Shown: piece after piece, positions 41,698 to 52,693 of the stretch
Layout of the letters: the number at the start of each line of letters is the position of its first letter
Numbering within the stretch: the first letter of the stretch is position 1
Assembly: GCA_029953675.1 (NCBI GenBank)
Contig: JAMWBK010000008.1
Span: 62,001 to 126,000, forward strand
Origin: Rhodosorus marinus
Taxonomy: Eukaryota > Rhodophyta > Stylonematophyceae > Stylonematales > Stylonemataceae
Length of the DNA: 64,000 nt
Direction of reading: 5' to 3'
Made by a program: the position numbers and the translations under genes
Notes under the pieces: model-generated
Database searches by the model: none
Seen by the model: the letters and a program-made list of their open reading frames with translations, nothing else
Told to the model about the DNA's origin: nothing

Positions 41698-43358
41698 TCA
41701 GTTTTCCTCCTGCAGGCTCGACAAGCGTGCCACCTCCGCCAGCAAATACGCCAGTCGTTGGGGGCAGTCTCGTTTAAAGTGTCCTATCTCTCGACACTGG
41801 TAGCAGGTTGGCGGTGACCCCATGCTGCGCGTCTTGGGGCCGGCGGGGCCGGACCGAAGAGGACGCCGAAGCTGTGGGTGTTCTTTGCGGAGTAGTCTGC
41901 GGTGTCGGTGTTGTTGGCATGCCATGTGTTCTAGCCAGGCTCAGAGCTACCTCCTTGGCTTCGGTATAGCTCTGGGGTCGGCTATAGTAGACAAAGTCCC
42001 GCTCGCGGCCAGTCAAGCCTGCCTTAAAACGCTCAAGCTTTTCAGAGTCGCTGATAAACTGGACTTTACGAGCATAGCCTGAAGCGCTACGCAAGGCGTG
42101 AAGATGAACTAATAACTAGGGAGGGAAGCATGCAACCCCAGGCGCCGATGGCGCGCCTCGGAAAGCATGTCGCTGGAATATCGCCAAAGGGAGACACTTA
42201 AACGCCTCAAGAGCGCCAAATATTCAGTAGGATGCTCAGCAAAGCATTTCCGCAACCACTCTAAACCCGACTTATCGACGTGACCAAAGCTTTCCACAAT
42301 GAGTGGCTGGAACCGGTGAGAGCGACCCTCAGCGCAAGGCAGACTGGCCATGCTCTCAGCATACCGTCGTTCCTTAACTCTTCGAAGGGCTGAAGCCGGG
42401 CCCCCCCGGCGGCGGGCGGCTGCGGTGAGGTGGGCGCTGGCCACGGGGCAGGTAATCGCAAGGTCCACATATTTTGAGCGTCTGGCAGCAGCGTCGGAGA
42501 CGAGGAGATCGGCTATACAACTGGCCCCAGGTGAGGTTATACAACGGGGCGGTGCAGAGTCCGAGATGGATCTGGGCAGTTCCGACTCAACCTCAACCGT
42601 ATGCCCTATCCGAGTCAAAAATTCGCTGAGGATGTACTTGAGGCGAGTGTGACGCCTCGTACGGAGACCTCGCAACAGTCCGCAGGAACCCAGGAAGTGG
42701 TAGCCACAAGCGTCAATCCGGCTCTCACATCCCTAACAGAAAGACGGCCGATTAGAGTGCCACGGAGCCTGTGGCAAACCGAGATAGATCCGTGCGGCAG
42801 AACGGAACTGGAAAGCATCGAGACGATGACTCAATGACGACAGTAGAGTGGTTAACCACAAGTGCGAGAGGTGGCCTCCCATGCCGCGGAGACGAGCGGC
42901 AGTGGTAGGCGGCGTGAGAGGAGAATTGAGCATGACTGTGTGAGCGGCACTGTGTTGGCCCCAGGTGAGGCTGATAAACTCGCCCAACTGCATGAAAAGT
43001 TCATCGAGATAGTCCACATAACGGGTGACATCAGGGCCGCGTTGTCGAGCGCTACGCAGTTTGGCCCGGACTCGCTCGATATGGTCGTGAGGTTCGAACT
43101 GTCCTCGCAGGGTCTGTTCGAAATCTTCGAGAGACTCCAGTGCCTCCGGGAGGCCATCCGCCGCCTGCCGAAGACCCTGGTACCATACCTGGGCCTGGGC
43201 ATTCAAAAACAGTCCAGCGTACTGGACTGACTGGCGGCCGGAGTCTGTACCTGATGGAAGTTCAGGTAGCCACGCAGTGAGGCCATGAACGTCTGAAGCC
43301 TGACGAAATCCCGCTTGCCGTCGTAAGCCTCGGGCGGGGGTATAGTAAACGTAGTCAT
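41698..43358 (-). pseudogene. Chromovirus 1 gag, split by a family A insertion
   Basis: Starts at ATG 43358 (MTTFTIPPPEAYDGKRDF), ~90 nt after the primer-binding site. A frameshift near 43220 leads into LNAQAQVWYQGLRQA and FEQTLRGQFEP (retrotransposon gag core). MQLGEFIS is then interrupted by family A (42961 region) and resumes DSEKLERFKAGL at 42050. The CCHC knuckle CYQCREIGHFKRDC lies near 41770. It ends LQEEN at 41698. Confidence 0.85.
42061..42969 (-). mobile_element. Family A copy inside gag, 11-bp TSD
   Basis: 5'-truncated within ORF2 (LTWGQHSAAHTV). It reads CCHC and RLE to SLPSY (42109), then a 3' UTR with one tail unit (GTAAAGTCC). GCTGATAAACT flanks it (42050-42060, 42970-42980). 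The RLE holds a ~27-bp extra segment at ~42515-42542 (adds about nine residues in PPRCI...CIADLL). Confidence 0.92.
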
Positions 43359-43447
43359 TTGAAGTTGGCTACTCGAGTCCTCCTGCTTCCGAGAGATCGC
43401 CCCTCCCTCCGTTCGTATCCTCTTAAACCTTTGGGCGATGAGACCAC

Positions 43448-43580
43448 TGTTAGAACTCTTCTAACCAACTTGTCTTTACTCCATTCTAGGTCTCAAGATC
43501 TAGCAACGCTAGGTCTTATATAGTCTTGGTTACTGTAAACTAAGACGTACCTGACAGTAAAGTAGAAACTGTTGGATACT
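43448..43580 (-). repeat. Chromovirus 1 5' LTR, distal half
   Basis: The minus strand reads AGTATCCAACAG to TTCTAACA and then the primer-binding site. The break at AGTATCC continues exactly from GACGCTAGTGTGCT, which ends the LTR piece at 49789. Confidence 0.85.
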
Positions 43581-44396
43581 GGACTGGACTTTACTAGCAT
43601 AGCCTGAAGCGCTACGCAAGGCGTGAAGATGAACTAATAACTAGGGAGGGAAGCATGCAACCCCAGGCGCCGATGGCGCGCCTCGGAAAGCATGTCGCTG
43701 GAATATCGCCAAAGGGAGACACGTAAACGCCTCAAGAGCGCCAAATATTCAGTAGGATGCTCAGCAAAACATTTCCGCAACCACTCTAAACCCGACTTAT
43801 CGACGTGACCAAAGCTTTCCACAATGAATGGCTGGAACCGGTGAGAGCGACCCTCAGCGCAAGGCAGACTGGCCATGCTCTCAGCATACCGTCGTTCCTT
43901 AACTCTTCGAAGGGCTGAAGCCGCGGCCCCCCGGCGGCGGGCGGCTGCGGTGAGGTGGGCGCTGGCCACGGGGCAGGTAATCGCAAGGTCCACATATGTT
44001 GAGCGTCTGGCAGCAGCGTCGGAGACGAGGAGATCGGCTATACAACGGGGCGGTGCAGAGTCCGAGATGGATCTGGGCAGTTCCGACTCAACCTCAACCG
44101 TATGCCCTATCCGAGTCAAAGATTCGCTGAGGATGTACTTGAGGCGAGTGTGACGCCTCGTACGGAGACCTCGCAACAGTCCGCAGGAACCCAGGAAGTG
44201 GTAGCCACAAGCGTCAATCCGGCTCTCACATCCCTGACAGAAAGACGGCCGATTAGAGTGCCACGGAGCCTGTGGCAAACCGAGATAGATCCGTGCGGCA
44301 GAACGGAACTGGAAAGCATCGAGACGATGACTCAATGACGACGGTAGAGTGGTTAACCACAAGTGCGAGAGGTGGCCTCCCATGCCGCGGAGACGA
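43581..44396 (-). mobile_element. Family A copy, 5'-truncated, in the LTR
   Basis: From LRGMGGHLSHLW (CCHC, RLE) to stop 43634, 3' UTR and AGTAAAGTCC plus AGTCC tail. The frame is open without stops. Its truncated 5' end abuts the tail of the next copy. Confidence 0.85.
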
Positions 44397-44699
44397 ATGG
44401 ACTTTACTAGCATAGCCTGAAGCGCTACGCAAGGCGTGAAGATGAACTAATAACTAGGGAGGGAAGCATGCAACCCCAGGCGCCGATGGCGCGCCTCGGA
44501 AAGCATGTCCCTGGAATATCGCCAAAGGGAGACACTTAAACGCCTCAAGAGCGCCAAATATTCAGTAGGATGCTCAGCAAAGCATTTCCGCAACCACTCT
44601 AAACCCGACTTATCGACGTGACCAAAGCTTTCCACAATGAGTGGCTGGAACCGGTGAGAGCGACCCTCAGCGCAAGGCAGACTGGCCATGCTCTCAGCA
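44397..44699 (-). mobile_element. Family A copy, last ~75 codons only
   Basis: AESMASLPCAEGRSHRFQPLIVE-type C terminus (frame to 44447), 3' UTR and one tail unit. It abuts chromovirus 2 integrase/chromodomain sequence at 44700. Confidence 0.85.
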
Positions 44700-45073
44700 C
44701 GGGAGATTCTCAGGTGCATGATGTTTTTCATATATCACTATTACGAAAGTTCAATGGACCTGAACCTGAAGGCTCGCGCGTAGTTCCTGTACTACAACCA
44801 GTAGTACCACAACGGGAAGTGAAGTCTGTATTGGGACATCGTCAAGATGAAAAGGGCCTGAATGAATACTTCGTTTACTTTGAAGGCGAAACAACGGACG
44901 ATTTGAGATGGTTACCCTACCATCAACTACCGCAGAACCAGAATACCAAGAAACAAATTCGGTATTATACAAACCTCCACAAGGCAGCTTCTTCTTCCAC
45001 CGGATAGTTCTTTCTTGCAGTGGGGAGGAGTTGTGACGTCCTGACATGACATCTGGCTAAACATATTGGTGAG
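44700..45073 (+). pseudogene. Chromovirus 2 integrase C terminus, chromodomain and LTR start
   Basis: GDSQVHDVFHISLLRKF is the integrase GPY/F-end motif. SVLGHRQDEKG..EYFVYFEG..DLRWLPYHQL is a chromodomain. The frame stops at 45007. GTGGGGAGGAG is the likely polypurine tract and TGTGACGTCC (~45034) the LTR start. Chromovirus 1 sits in this LTR from 45074. The upstream part of the same integrase (NVAYKL) lies inverted at 48643. Confidence 0.82.
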
Positions 45074-45151
45074 TGTTAGAACTTGCCCTGACAGCTGTGT
45101 AATCTGTGTAAAACACTCCCTACTTTAGTGTAAGATCCCTACTTTAGTGTA
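45074..45151 (+). repeat. Chromovirus 1 LTR, proximal piece
   Basis: Starts TGTTAGAACTTGCCC after the TSD GTGAG and breaks off at CTACTTTAGTGTA where family A begins. Confidence 0.85.
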
Positions 45152-47052
45152 CAAGGCGACCCTTGCGGACCTCTTCTTCATGCCTGTGCCCTACAGCTCG
45201 TACTTTTACGTCTTTCGACTGAGGTCTCGGATCTTCGAATCTGCGCGTACCACGATGACGTAACATTGCTGGGCACCCCTGACACCCTGGCTAGGGGACT
45301 GACCGCGATCGAAGCGATTGCACGTCGCGTCGGTTTGACTGTTGAAACAGAAAAATGTCGCTTTCTCCCCCCGAGGGACGTGTCGCTGAACTCTCTGCCA
45401 CCCACTCTGCGACTAATCAGCGAACGTGAAGGGTTCGAACACCACGGCGTCGGATTGGGGACTGACAACTTTGTCCAAGCATCCTGCGAGCGAGTTTTGG
45501 CACGGCACAAGCAACTCACCGACGCCATTGAGCACCTACCCGACAGCATGCTGCAATCGGCCTGCTTGCTTTCCCGCTTTTGTGCCGGTCCCAGACTCAA
45601 CTACTGGTTGCGCAGCCTGCCTCCAGCTTGGGGCTCGTGGATCGCGGCTAAAGCCGACGAAATGACCCTGCAACACTGGGGAACGCTCTTGGATGAGCCC
45701 CTCGATCTTGAAGCTGCTCCCGACAGGGACTTTATTCGTGCACAGATCGCTCTACCGTTGCGATTAGGGGGATTCGGCGTCGCAGACCGTGGGCTGGTAT
45801 GCTCGCCAGCGGCGGTTGCCTCCTGGGCTACCGCGCTGCGAACGTTGGTGACCTTCCGGATGCGAAGTGCCTGCCTCTTGGCTCGAGCTTTGACCAACGA
45901 GGATCCAGTGACCCTGCCGCCCCCGCTTTTGACAATTTATGATGGTCTTCAACACGCGTTCAGGAGGTGCAACGCCGTGCCGGACGCAAATCGGTCCCGC
46001 TTTCGTTCCTGGGGGGAGCTGTTATGGGGACGAGCTGAAGCGGTTGAGGATTGTCCCCTCGACCGAGTTCTTGCCGATGACGGAGAGGCTAGCCCCGGGT
46101 CCCCTGTTGCAGACTACCCGGGTTTGAGCCGATTGTGGAGCTCCCGCACTGATGTGATTCAACATAGCCTCACCTGGGGCCAACACAGTGCCGCTCACAC
46201 AGTCATGCTCAGTTCTCCTCTCACGCCGCCTACCACTGCCGCTCGTCTCCGCGGCATGGGAGGCCACCTCTCGCACTTGTGGTTAACCACTCTACCGTCG
46301 TCATTGAGTCATCGTCTCGATGCTTTCCAGTTCCGTTCTGCCGCACGGATCTATCTCGGTTTGCCACAGGCTCCGTGGCACTCTAATCGGCCGTCTTTCT
46401 GTCAGGGATGTGAGAGCCGGATTGACGCTTGTGGCTACCACTTCCTGGGTTCCTGCGGACTGTTGCGAGGTCTCCGTACGAGGCGTCACACTCGCCTCAA
46501 GTACATCCTCAGCGAATCTTTGACTCGGATAGGGCATACGGTTGAGGTTGAGTCGGAACTGCCCAGATCCATCTCGGACTCTGCACCGCCCCGTTGTATA
46601 GCCGATCTCCTCGTCTCCGACGCTGCTGCCAGACGCTCAACATATGTGGACCTTGCGATTACCTGCCCCGTGGCCAGCGCCCACCTCACCGCAGCCGCCC
46701 GCCGCCGGGGGGCCGCGGCTTCAGCCCTTCGAAGAGTTAAGGAACGACGGTATGCTGAGAGCATGGCCAGTCTGCCTTGCGCTGAGGGTCGCTCTCACCG
46801 GTTCCAGCCATTCATTGTGGAAAGCTTTGGTCACGTGGATAAGTCGGGTTTAGAGTGGTTGCGGAAATGTTTTGCTGAGCATCCTACTGAATATTTGGCG
46901 CTCTTGAGGCGTTTAAGTGTCTCCCTTTGGCGATATTCCAGCGACATGCTTTCCGAGGCGCGCCATCGGCGCCTGGGGTTGCATACTTCCCTCCCTAGTT
47001 ATTAGTTCATCTGCAAGCCTTGCGTAGCGCTTCAGGCTATGCTAGTAAAGCC
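45152..47052 (+). mobile_element. Family A copy with open 3' part of ORF2
   Basis: It begins in frame at the RT block QGDPCGPLLHAC and is open to stop 47005. AYHDDVTLLG, the six-C form of CRFLPPRDV, CCHC and RLE are kept; motif A is lost by 5' truncation. The tail is a single AGTAAAGCC, where the next copy starts. Confidence 0.88.
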
Positions 47053-48642
47053 TTTGGCACGGCACAAGCAACTCACCGACGCCATTGAGCACCTACCCGA
47101 CAGCATGCTGCAATCGGCCTGCTTGCTTTCCCGCTTTTGTGCCGGTCCCAGACTCAACTACTGGTTGCGCAGCCTGCCTCCAGCTTGGGGCTCGTGGATC
47201 GCGGCTAAAGCCGACGAAATGACCCTGCAACACTGGGGAACGCTCTTGGATGAGCCCCTCGATCTTGAAGCTGCTCCCGACAGGGACTTTATTCGTGCAC
47301 AGATCGCTCTACCGTTGCGATTAGGGGGATTCGGCGTCGCAGACCGTGGGCTGGTATGCTCGCCAGCGGCGGTTGCCTCCTGGGCTACCGCGCTGCGAAC
47401 GTTGGTGACCTTCCGGATGCGAAGTGCCTGCCTCTTGGCTCGAGCTTTGACCAACGAGGATCCAGTGACCCTGCCGCCCCCGCTTTTGACAATTTATGAT
47501 GGTCTTCAACACGCGTTCAGGAGGTGCAACGCCGTGCCGGACGCAAATCGGTCCCGCTTTCGTTCCTGGAGGGAGCTGTTATGGGGACGAGCTGAAGCGA
47601 TTGAGGATTGTCCCCTCGACCGAGTTCTTGCCGATGACGGAGAGGCTAGCCCCGGGTCCCCTGTTGCAGACTACCCGGGTTTGAGCCGATTGTGGAGCTC
47701 CCGCACTGATGTGATTCAACATAGCCTCACCTGGGGCCAACACAGTGCCGCTCACACAGTCATGCTCAATTCTCCTCTCACGCCGCCTACCACTGCCGCT
47801 CGTCTCCGCGGCATGGAAGGCCACCTCTCGCACTTGTGGTTAACCACTCTACCGTCGTCATTGAGTCATCGTCTCGATGCTTTCCAGTTCCGTTCTGCCG
47901 CACGCATCTATCTCGGTTTGCCACAGGCTCCGTGGCACTCTAATCGGCCGTCTTTCTGTCAGGGATGTGAGAGCCGGATTGACGCTTGTGGCTACCACTT
48001 CCTGGGTTCCTGCGGACTGTTGCGAGGTCTCCGTACGAGGCGTCACACTCGCCTCAAGTACATCCTCAGCGAATTTTTGACTCGGATAGGGCATACGGTT
48101 GAGGTTGAGTCGGAACTGCCCAGATCCATCTCGGACTCTGCACCGCCCCGTTGTATAGCCGATCTCCTCGTCTCCGACGCTGCTGCCAGACGCTCAACAT
48201 ATGTGGACCTTGCGATTACCTGCCCCGTGGCCAGCGCCCACCTCACCGCAGCCGCCCGCCGCCGGGGGGCCGCGGCTTCAGCCCTTCGAAGAGTTAAGGA
48301 ACGACGGTATGCTGAGAGCATGGCCAGTCTGCCTTGCGCTGAGGGTCGCTCTCACCGGTTCCAGCCATTCATTGTGGAAAGCTTTGGTCACGTCGATAAG
48401 TCGGGTTTAGAGTGGTTGCGGAAATGTTTTGCTGAGCATCCTACTGAATATTTGGCGCTCTTGAGGCGTTTAAGTGTCTCCCTTTGGCGATATTCCAGCG
48501 ACATGCTTTCCGAGGCGCGCCATCGGCGCCTGGGGTTGCATGCTTCCCTCCCTAGTTATTAGTTCATCTTCACGCCTTGCGTAGCGCTTCAGGCTATGCT
48601 AGTAAAGTCCAGTAAAGTCCAGTAAAGTCCAGTAAAGTCCAG
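47053..48642 (+). mobile_element. Family A copy, 5'-truncated, long tail
   Basis: It starts TTTGGCACGGCACAAG, within a base of the truncation point of the U2 copy at 19848. The frame is open to stop 48562 (thumb, CCHC, RLE). The tail has about four to five AGTAAAGTCC units (48600-48642), then chromovirus 2 integrase. Confidence 0.9.
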
Positions 48643-49117
48643 CTTATATGCAACGTTGCCAATTTTTTTGCGTAGAATTTTAAACGGTCCAACATATCTG
48701 GGTCGAAAAGCCTTTGAATCTGGTAATTGTAGATTCCGCGTAGATAGTAGCACAAAGTCGCCGGTTTGAAACTGAACGTCTTTCCTGCCTTGATCATAAT
48801 AGAAGCGTTGGCGTTCTTGGGCATATCGTAGGTTGGCGCGGGCTAGGTCTCGTTGGTCTCGTTGTCGTTGTAACATAATGGTTGCGGCTTCAGGTAAAGA
48901 CAATGAAGAGCCGCTAGCATCGGGGACTGTAAGATCAGGAGGTAAAGTCGGGTTCCTTCCGTAAAGCAACTCGAAGGGGGGAAACTTTGTAGACTCCGAA
49001 ACTTGGCAGTTGTAGGCCAGCTCTGCCGTAGGAAGGTCGTCCACCCAAGTTGTGGTTGTTGAATTACATCGCAGCTACGTTTCCAAGGTCTGGTTCGTTC
49101 TTCCTGTTTGTCCGTCT
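48643..49117 (-). pseudogene. Chromovirus 2 integrase, C-terminal part
   Basis: DGQTGRTNQTLET opens the piece near 49117. WVDDLPTAELAYNCQV, FELLYGRNP and GDFVLLSTRNLQLP...FRPRYVGPFKI follow, ending NVAYKL at 48643. One stop is seen near 49080. The continuation (VHDVFHISLLRKF) is on the opposite strand at 44700. Confidence 0.82.
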
Positions 49118-49350
49118 CAACGTTACCGATCCTGTCGGTATTGGGGGTCCGCCATGCGGCTACCGGTATCCGACAGTTCCTATGCTATCGCGAAAAGGAA
49201 TCCTGGACTGATGCGACTTGGATACCCGAGCCGGACTACTCCACCGATCTACAATCTCGACGGCGCTTACGACACTACCTCAATTATCGCAAGGCGCTTG
49301 ACGCGCTACCTTCAACTTCTTGAGTTTGTCCCCAAACCCGGCGGGAGGAA
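49118..49350 (+). pseudogene. Second chromovirus 1 copy: chromodomain and polypurine tract
   Basis: LPILSVLGVRHAATG...ESWTDATWIPEPDY is near-identical to 37.9-38.05 kb, followed by GGCGGGAGGAA. The border with chromovirus 2 at ~49117 has shared TCAACGTTACC, i.e. microhomology. Confidence 0.8.
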
Positions 49351-49377
49351 TGTTAGAACTTGCCCTGACAGCTGTGT

Positions 49378-49399
49378 CAGGTGTTAAACCATTCGTTCG
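49378..49399 (+). repeat. Tail-only family C insertion (22 nt) in the LTR
   Basis: CAGGTGTTAAACC then ATTCGTTCG, flanked by perfect ACAGCTGTGT at 49368-49377 and 49400-49409. Only the last ~9 bases before the tail are element-derived (TTAAACCATTC). Confidence 0.88.
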
Positions 49400-49451
49400 A
49401 CAGCTGTGTAATCTGTGTAAGACACTCCCTACTTTTTGCTGGCATCAACCA

Positions 49452-49763
49452 CGAACGAATGGTTTAATCGGAGGCTGAAAAAAAAAACCCCGAGGGGAAA
49501 AAAAGACTAAGCGCGGCGAAGTACTCGCGCCTCCAACATCAAAGCGGCATTCATGCGCCACAGCAGGAAACTTAAGCGGGTAAACAACGATTGAAGACGG
49601 TCAGGGCGTTCGCGGAACAACTCCCGAAGCCAGCGAGAACCAACAGAGTCCATGAACCCAAAGCACTCAATGATCAGGGGTACCAAGCGATGTGCTAGTG
49701 CCGAAGCACGAACACCAGGGGAAGACAAAGCCCCCGCGTATTTGATCTCTTTGCGGCGTCTCA
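49452..49763 (-). mobile_element. Family C copy in the LTR, last ~85 codons
   Basis: The minus strand from RRRKEIKYAGALSSPGV to LEARVLRRA (49507), 3' UTR and tail. A ~16-bp non-element filler lies before the tail (49436-49451). ACTTT occurs on both sides. Confidence 0.8.
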
Positions 49764-49789
49764 ACTTTAGTGTAAGACGCTAGTGTGCT

Positions 49790-51395
49790 CGGATTGGGCA
49801 CGGACAACTTTGTCCAAGCATCCTGCGAGCGAGTTTTGGCACGGCACAAGCAACTTACCGACGCCATTGAGCACCTACCCGACAGCATGCTGCAATCGGC
49901 CTGCTTGCTTTCCCGCTTTTGTGCCGGTCCCCAGACTCAACTACTGGTTGCGCAGCCTGCCTCCAGCTTGGGGCTCGTGGATCGCGGCTAAAGCCGACGA
50001 ACTGACCCTGCAACACTGGGGAACGCTCTTGGATGAACCCCTCGATCTTGAAGCTGCTCCCGACAGGGACTTTATTCGTGCACAGATCGCTCTACCGTTG
50101 CGATTAGGGGGATTCGGCGTCGCAGACCGTGGGCTGGTATGCTCGCCAGCGGCGGTTGCCTCCTGGGCTACCGCGCTGCGAACGTTGGTGACCTTCCGGA
50201 TGCGAAGTGCCTGCCTCTTGGCTCGAGCTTTGACCAACGAGGATCCAGTGACCCTGCCGCCCCCGGCTTTGACAATTTATGATGGTCTTCAACACGCGTT
50301 CAGGAGGTGCAACGCCGTGCCGGACGCAAATAGGTCCCGCTTTCGTTCCTGGAGGGAGCTGTTATGGGGACGAGCTGAAGCGATTGAGAATTGTCCCCTC
50401 GACGGAGTTCTTGCCGATGACGGAGAGGCTAGCCCCGGGTCCCCTGTTGCAGACTACCCGGGTTTGAGCCGATTGTGGAGCTCCCGCACTGATGTGATTC
50501 AACATAGCCTCACCTGGGGCCAACACAGTGCCGCTCACACAGTCATGCTCAATTCTCCTCTCACGCCGCCTACCACTGCCGCTCGTCTACGCGCCATGGG
50601 AGGCCACCTCTCGCACTTGTGGTTAACCACTCTACCGTCGTCATTGAGTCATCGTCTCGATGCTTTCCAGTTCCGTTCTGCCGCACGGATCTATCTCGGT
50701 TTGCCACAGGCTCCGTGGCACTCTAATCGGCCGTCTTTCTGTCAGGGATGTGAGAGCCGGATTGACGCTTGTGGCTACCACTTCCTGGGTTCCTGCGAAC
50801 TGTTGCGAGGTCTCCGTACGAGGCGTCACACTCGCCTCAAGTACATCCTCAGCGAATCTTTGACTCGGATAGGGCATACGGTTGAGGTTGAGTCGGAACT
50901 GCCCAGATCCATCTCGGACTCTGCACCGCCCCGTTGTATAGCCGATCTCCTCGTCTCCGACGCTGCTGCCAGACGCTCAACATATGTGGACCTTGCGATT
51001 ACCTGCCCCGTGGCCAGCGCCCACCTCACCGCAGCCGCCCGCCGCCGGGGGGCCGCGGCTTCAGCCCTTAGAAGAGTTAAGGAACGACGGTATGCTGAGA
51101 GCATGGCCAGTCTGCCTCGCGCTGAGGGTCGCTCTCACCGGTTCCAGCCATTCATTGTGGAAAGCTTTGGTCACGTGGATAAGTCGGGTTTAGAGTGGTT
51201 GCGGAAATGTTTTGCTGAGCATCCTACTGAATATTTGGCGCTCTTGAGGCGTTTAAGTGTCTACCTTTGGCGATATTCCAGCGACATGCTTTCCGAGGCG
51301 CGCCATCGGCGCCTGGGGTTGCATGCTTCCCTCCCTAGTTGTTAGTTCATCTTCACGCCTTGCGTAGCGCTTCAGGCTATGCTAGTAAAGTCCAG
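49790..51395 (+). mobile_element. Family A copy between LTR and Spondin gene
   Basis: 5'-truncated in ORF2. One frameshift near 49930 (extra C before CAGACTC), then open to stop 51345 (SLPSC). One to two tail units, then AGTATTGACTG of the host Spondin gene. Left and right flanks differ, so it marks a rearrangement border. Confidence 0.85.
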
Positions 51396-52114
51396 TATTG
51401 ACTGAGGAGATTCCACTGAACCAGTCCGCACTTGGAGCTAGCATGGAAATCTCAGAAACGTAGGAGCGAGCACCATGCACTTCAATCATATATTCTCTCG
51501 TTTCGGTTCCGCTCGCAGGGCCGGCCGGATCGACGATTCTTTGGAAAACGTTACGATAGTTTTCAGCTTTCAGTTCAGCAACGATGAGATCTGGATTACC
51601 CGTCTCCGCAACAGCCTACACACCGCCTGAGGAATACCCTAGCTTAGACCACAGGGTGTAGTCCTTCCCATGACTCGCCAACACAAAGGGTGACAGCCCA
51701 CCCCCTTCTGGATATGTGTTTGGATGAGTAGTCGAACTCCAGCTCCAGGCGACTGAGACTTTCTGCGTAACTCTACCTTTGCAGGGGAACATAGAAAATA
51801 CGCCCATCATATCTGGCTCATCTGGCTCATCTGTCTCGACTGGTTCAACTGGATCTGTCCTTGAACAGATCTTTTCTATCATTTTCAGCTCAGGTTCATT
51901 CCGAATGCATGTCCTTGGCGTATCCCCGAGACAAGAAATGAAATCCGAGATCTCACCACAGCATGGGAGGACCTGGGCCTCATCGAGAGAATTGGAAGCA
52001 TATTGACACTTTCTCGAGACAGGCTGGTGGCATTCGTGGGGAACACTGCAGTCACACTTGATTCCCGCCTCCAGTCCTCCCTGAAGCAGTTTCGGAGGGA
52101 GGCATTGTAGAGCG

Positions 52115-52693
52115 GACTGTTGCAGGTCTCCGTACGAGGCGTCACACTCGCCTCAAGTACATCCTCATCGAATTTTTGACTCGGATAGGGCATACGGTTG
52201 AGGTTGAGTCGGAACTGCCCAGATCAATCTCGGACTCTGCACCGCCCCGTTGTATAGCCGATCTCCTCGTCTCTGACGCTGCTGCCAGACGCTCAACATA
52301 TGTGGACCTTGCGATTACCTGCCCCGTGGCCAGCGCCCACCTCACCGCAGCCGCCCGCCGCCGGGGGGCCGCGGCTTCAGCCCTTCGAAGAGTTAAGGGA
52401 CGACGGTATGCTGAGAGCATGGCCAGTCTGCCTTGCGCTGAGGGTCGCTCTCACCGGTTCCAGCCATTCATTGTGGAAAGCTTTGGTCACGTCGATAAGT
52501 CGGGTTTAGAGTGGTTGCGGAAATGTTTTGCTGAGCATCCTACTGAATACTTGGCGCTCTTGAGGCGTTTAAGTGTCTCCCTTTGGCGATATTCCAGCGA
52601 CATGCTTTCCGAGGCGCGCCATCGGCGCCTGGGGTTGCATACTTCCCTCCCTAGTTATTAGTTCATCTTCACGCCTTGCGTAGCGCTTCAGGC
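52115..52693 (+). mobile_element. Family A copy, RLE end only, no tail
   Basis: It starts at GACTGTTGCAGGTCTCC and is open to stop 52661; the 3' UTR is cut at GCTTCAGGC, where the next copy begins. Left TSD CATTGTAGAGCG (52103-52114) belongs to the compound insertion ending at 56057. Confidence 0.85.

Larger units (their letters stand above)
37602..43580 (-). mobile_element. Chromovirus 1 (Ty3/gypsy) body
   Basis: Minus-strand order: 5' LTR remnant (43580-43448), primer-binding site TGGTCTCATCGCCC beginning 43446, gag with CCHC, protease, RT, RNase H, integrase, chromodomain, polypurine tract and 3' LTR. GTGAG after the 3' LTR matches GTGAG before the other LTR half at 45074, a 5-bp TSD. It is interrupted by family A (42061-42969) and by a C-derived inverted-repeat arm (38143-38645). 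Confidence 0.9.
49351..49789 (+). repeat. Chromovirus 1 LTR, interrupted twice
   Basis: TGTTAGAACTTGCCC to CCCTACTTT (49435), with a 22-nt C tail inserted at 49378-49399, then a C copy (49452-49763), and ACTTTAGTG to GTGTGCT (49764-49789). It then meets family A. The missing distal half matches 43448-43580. Confidence 0.85.
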
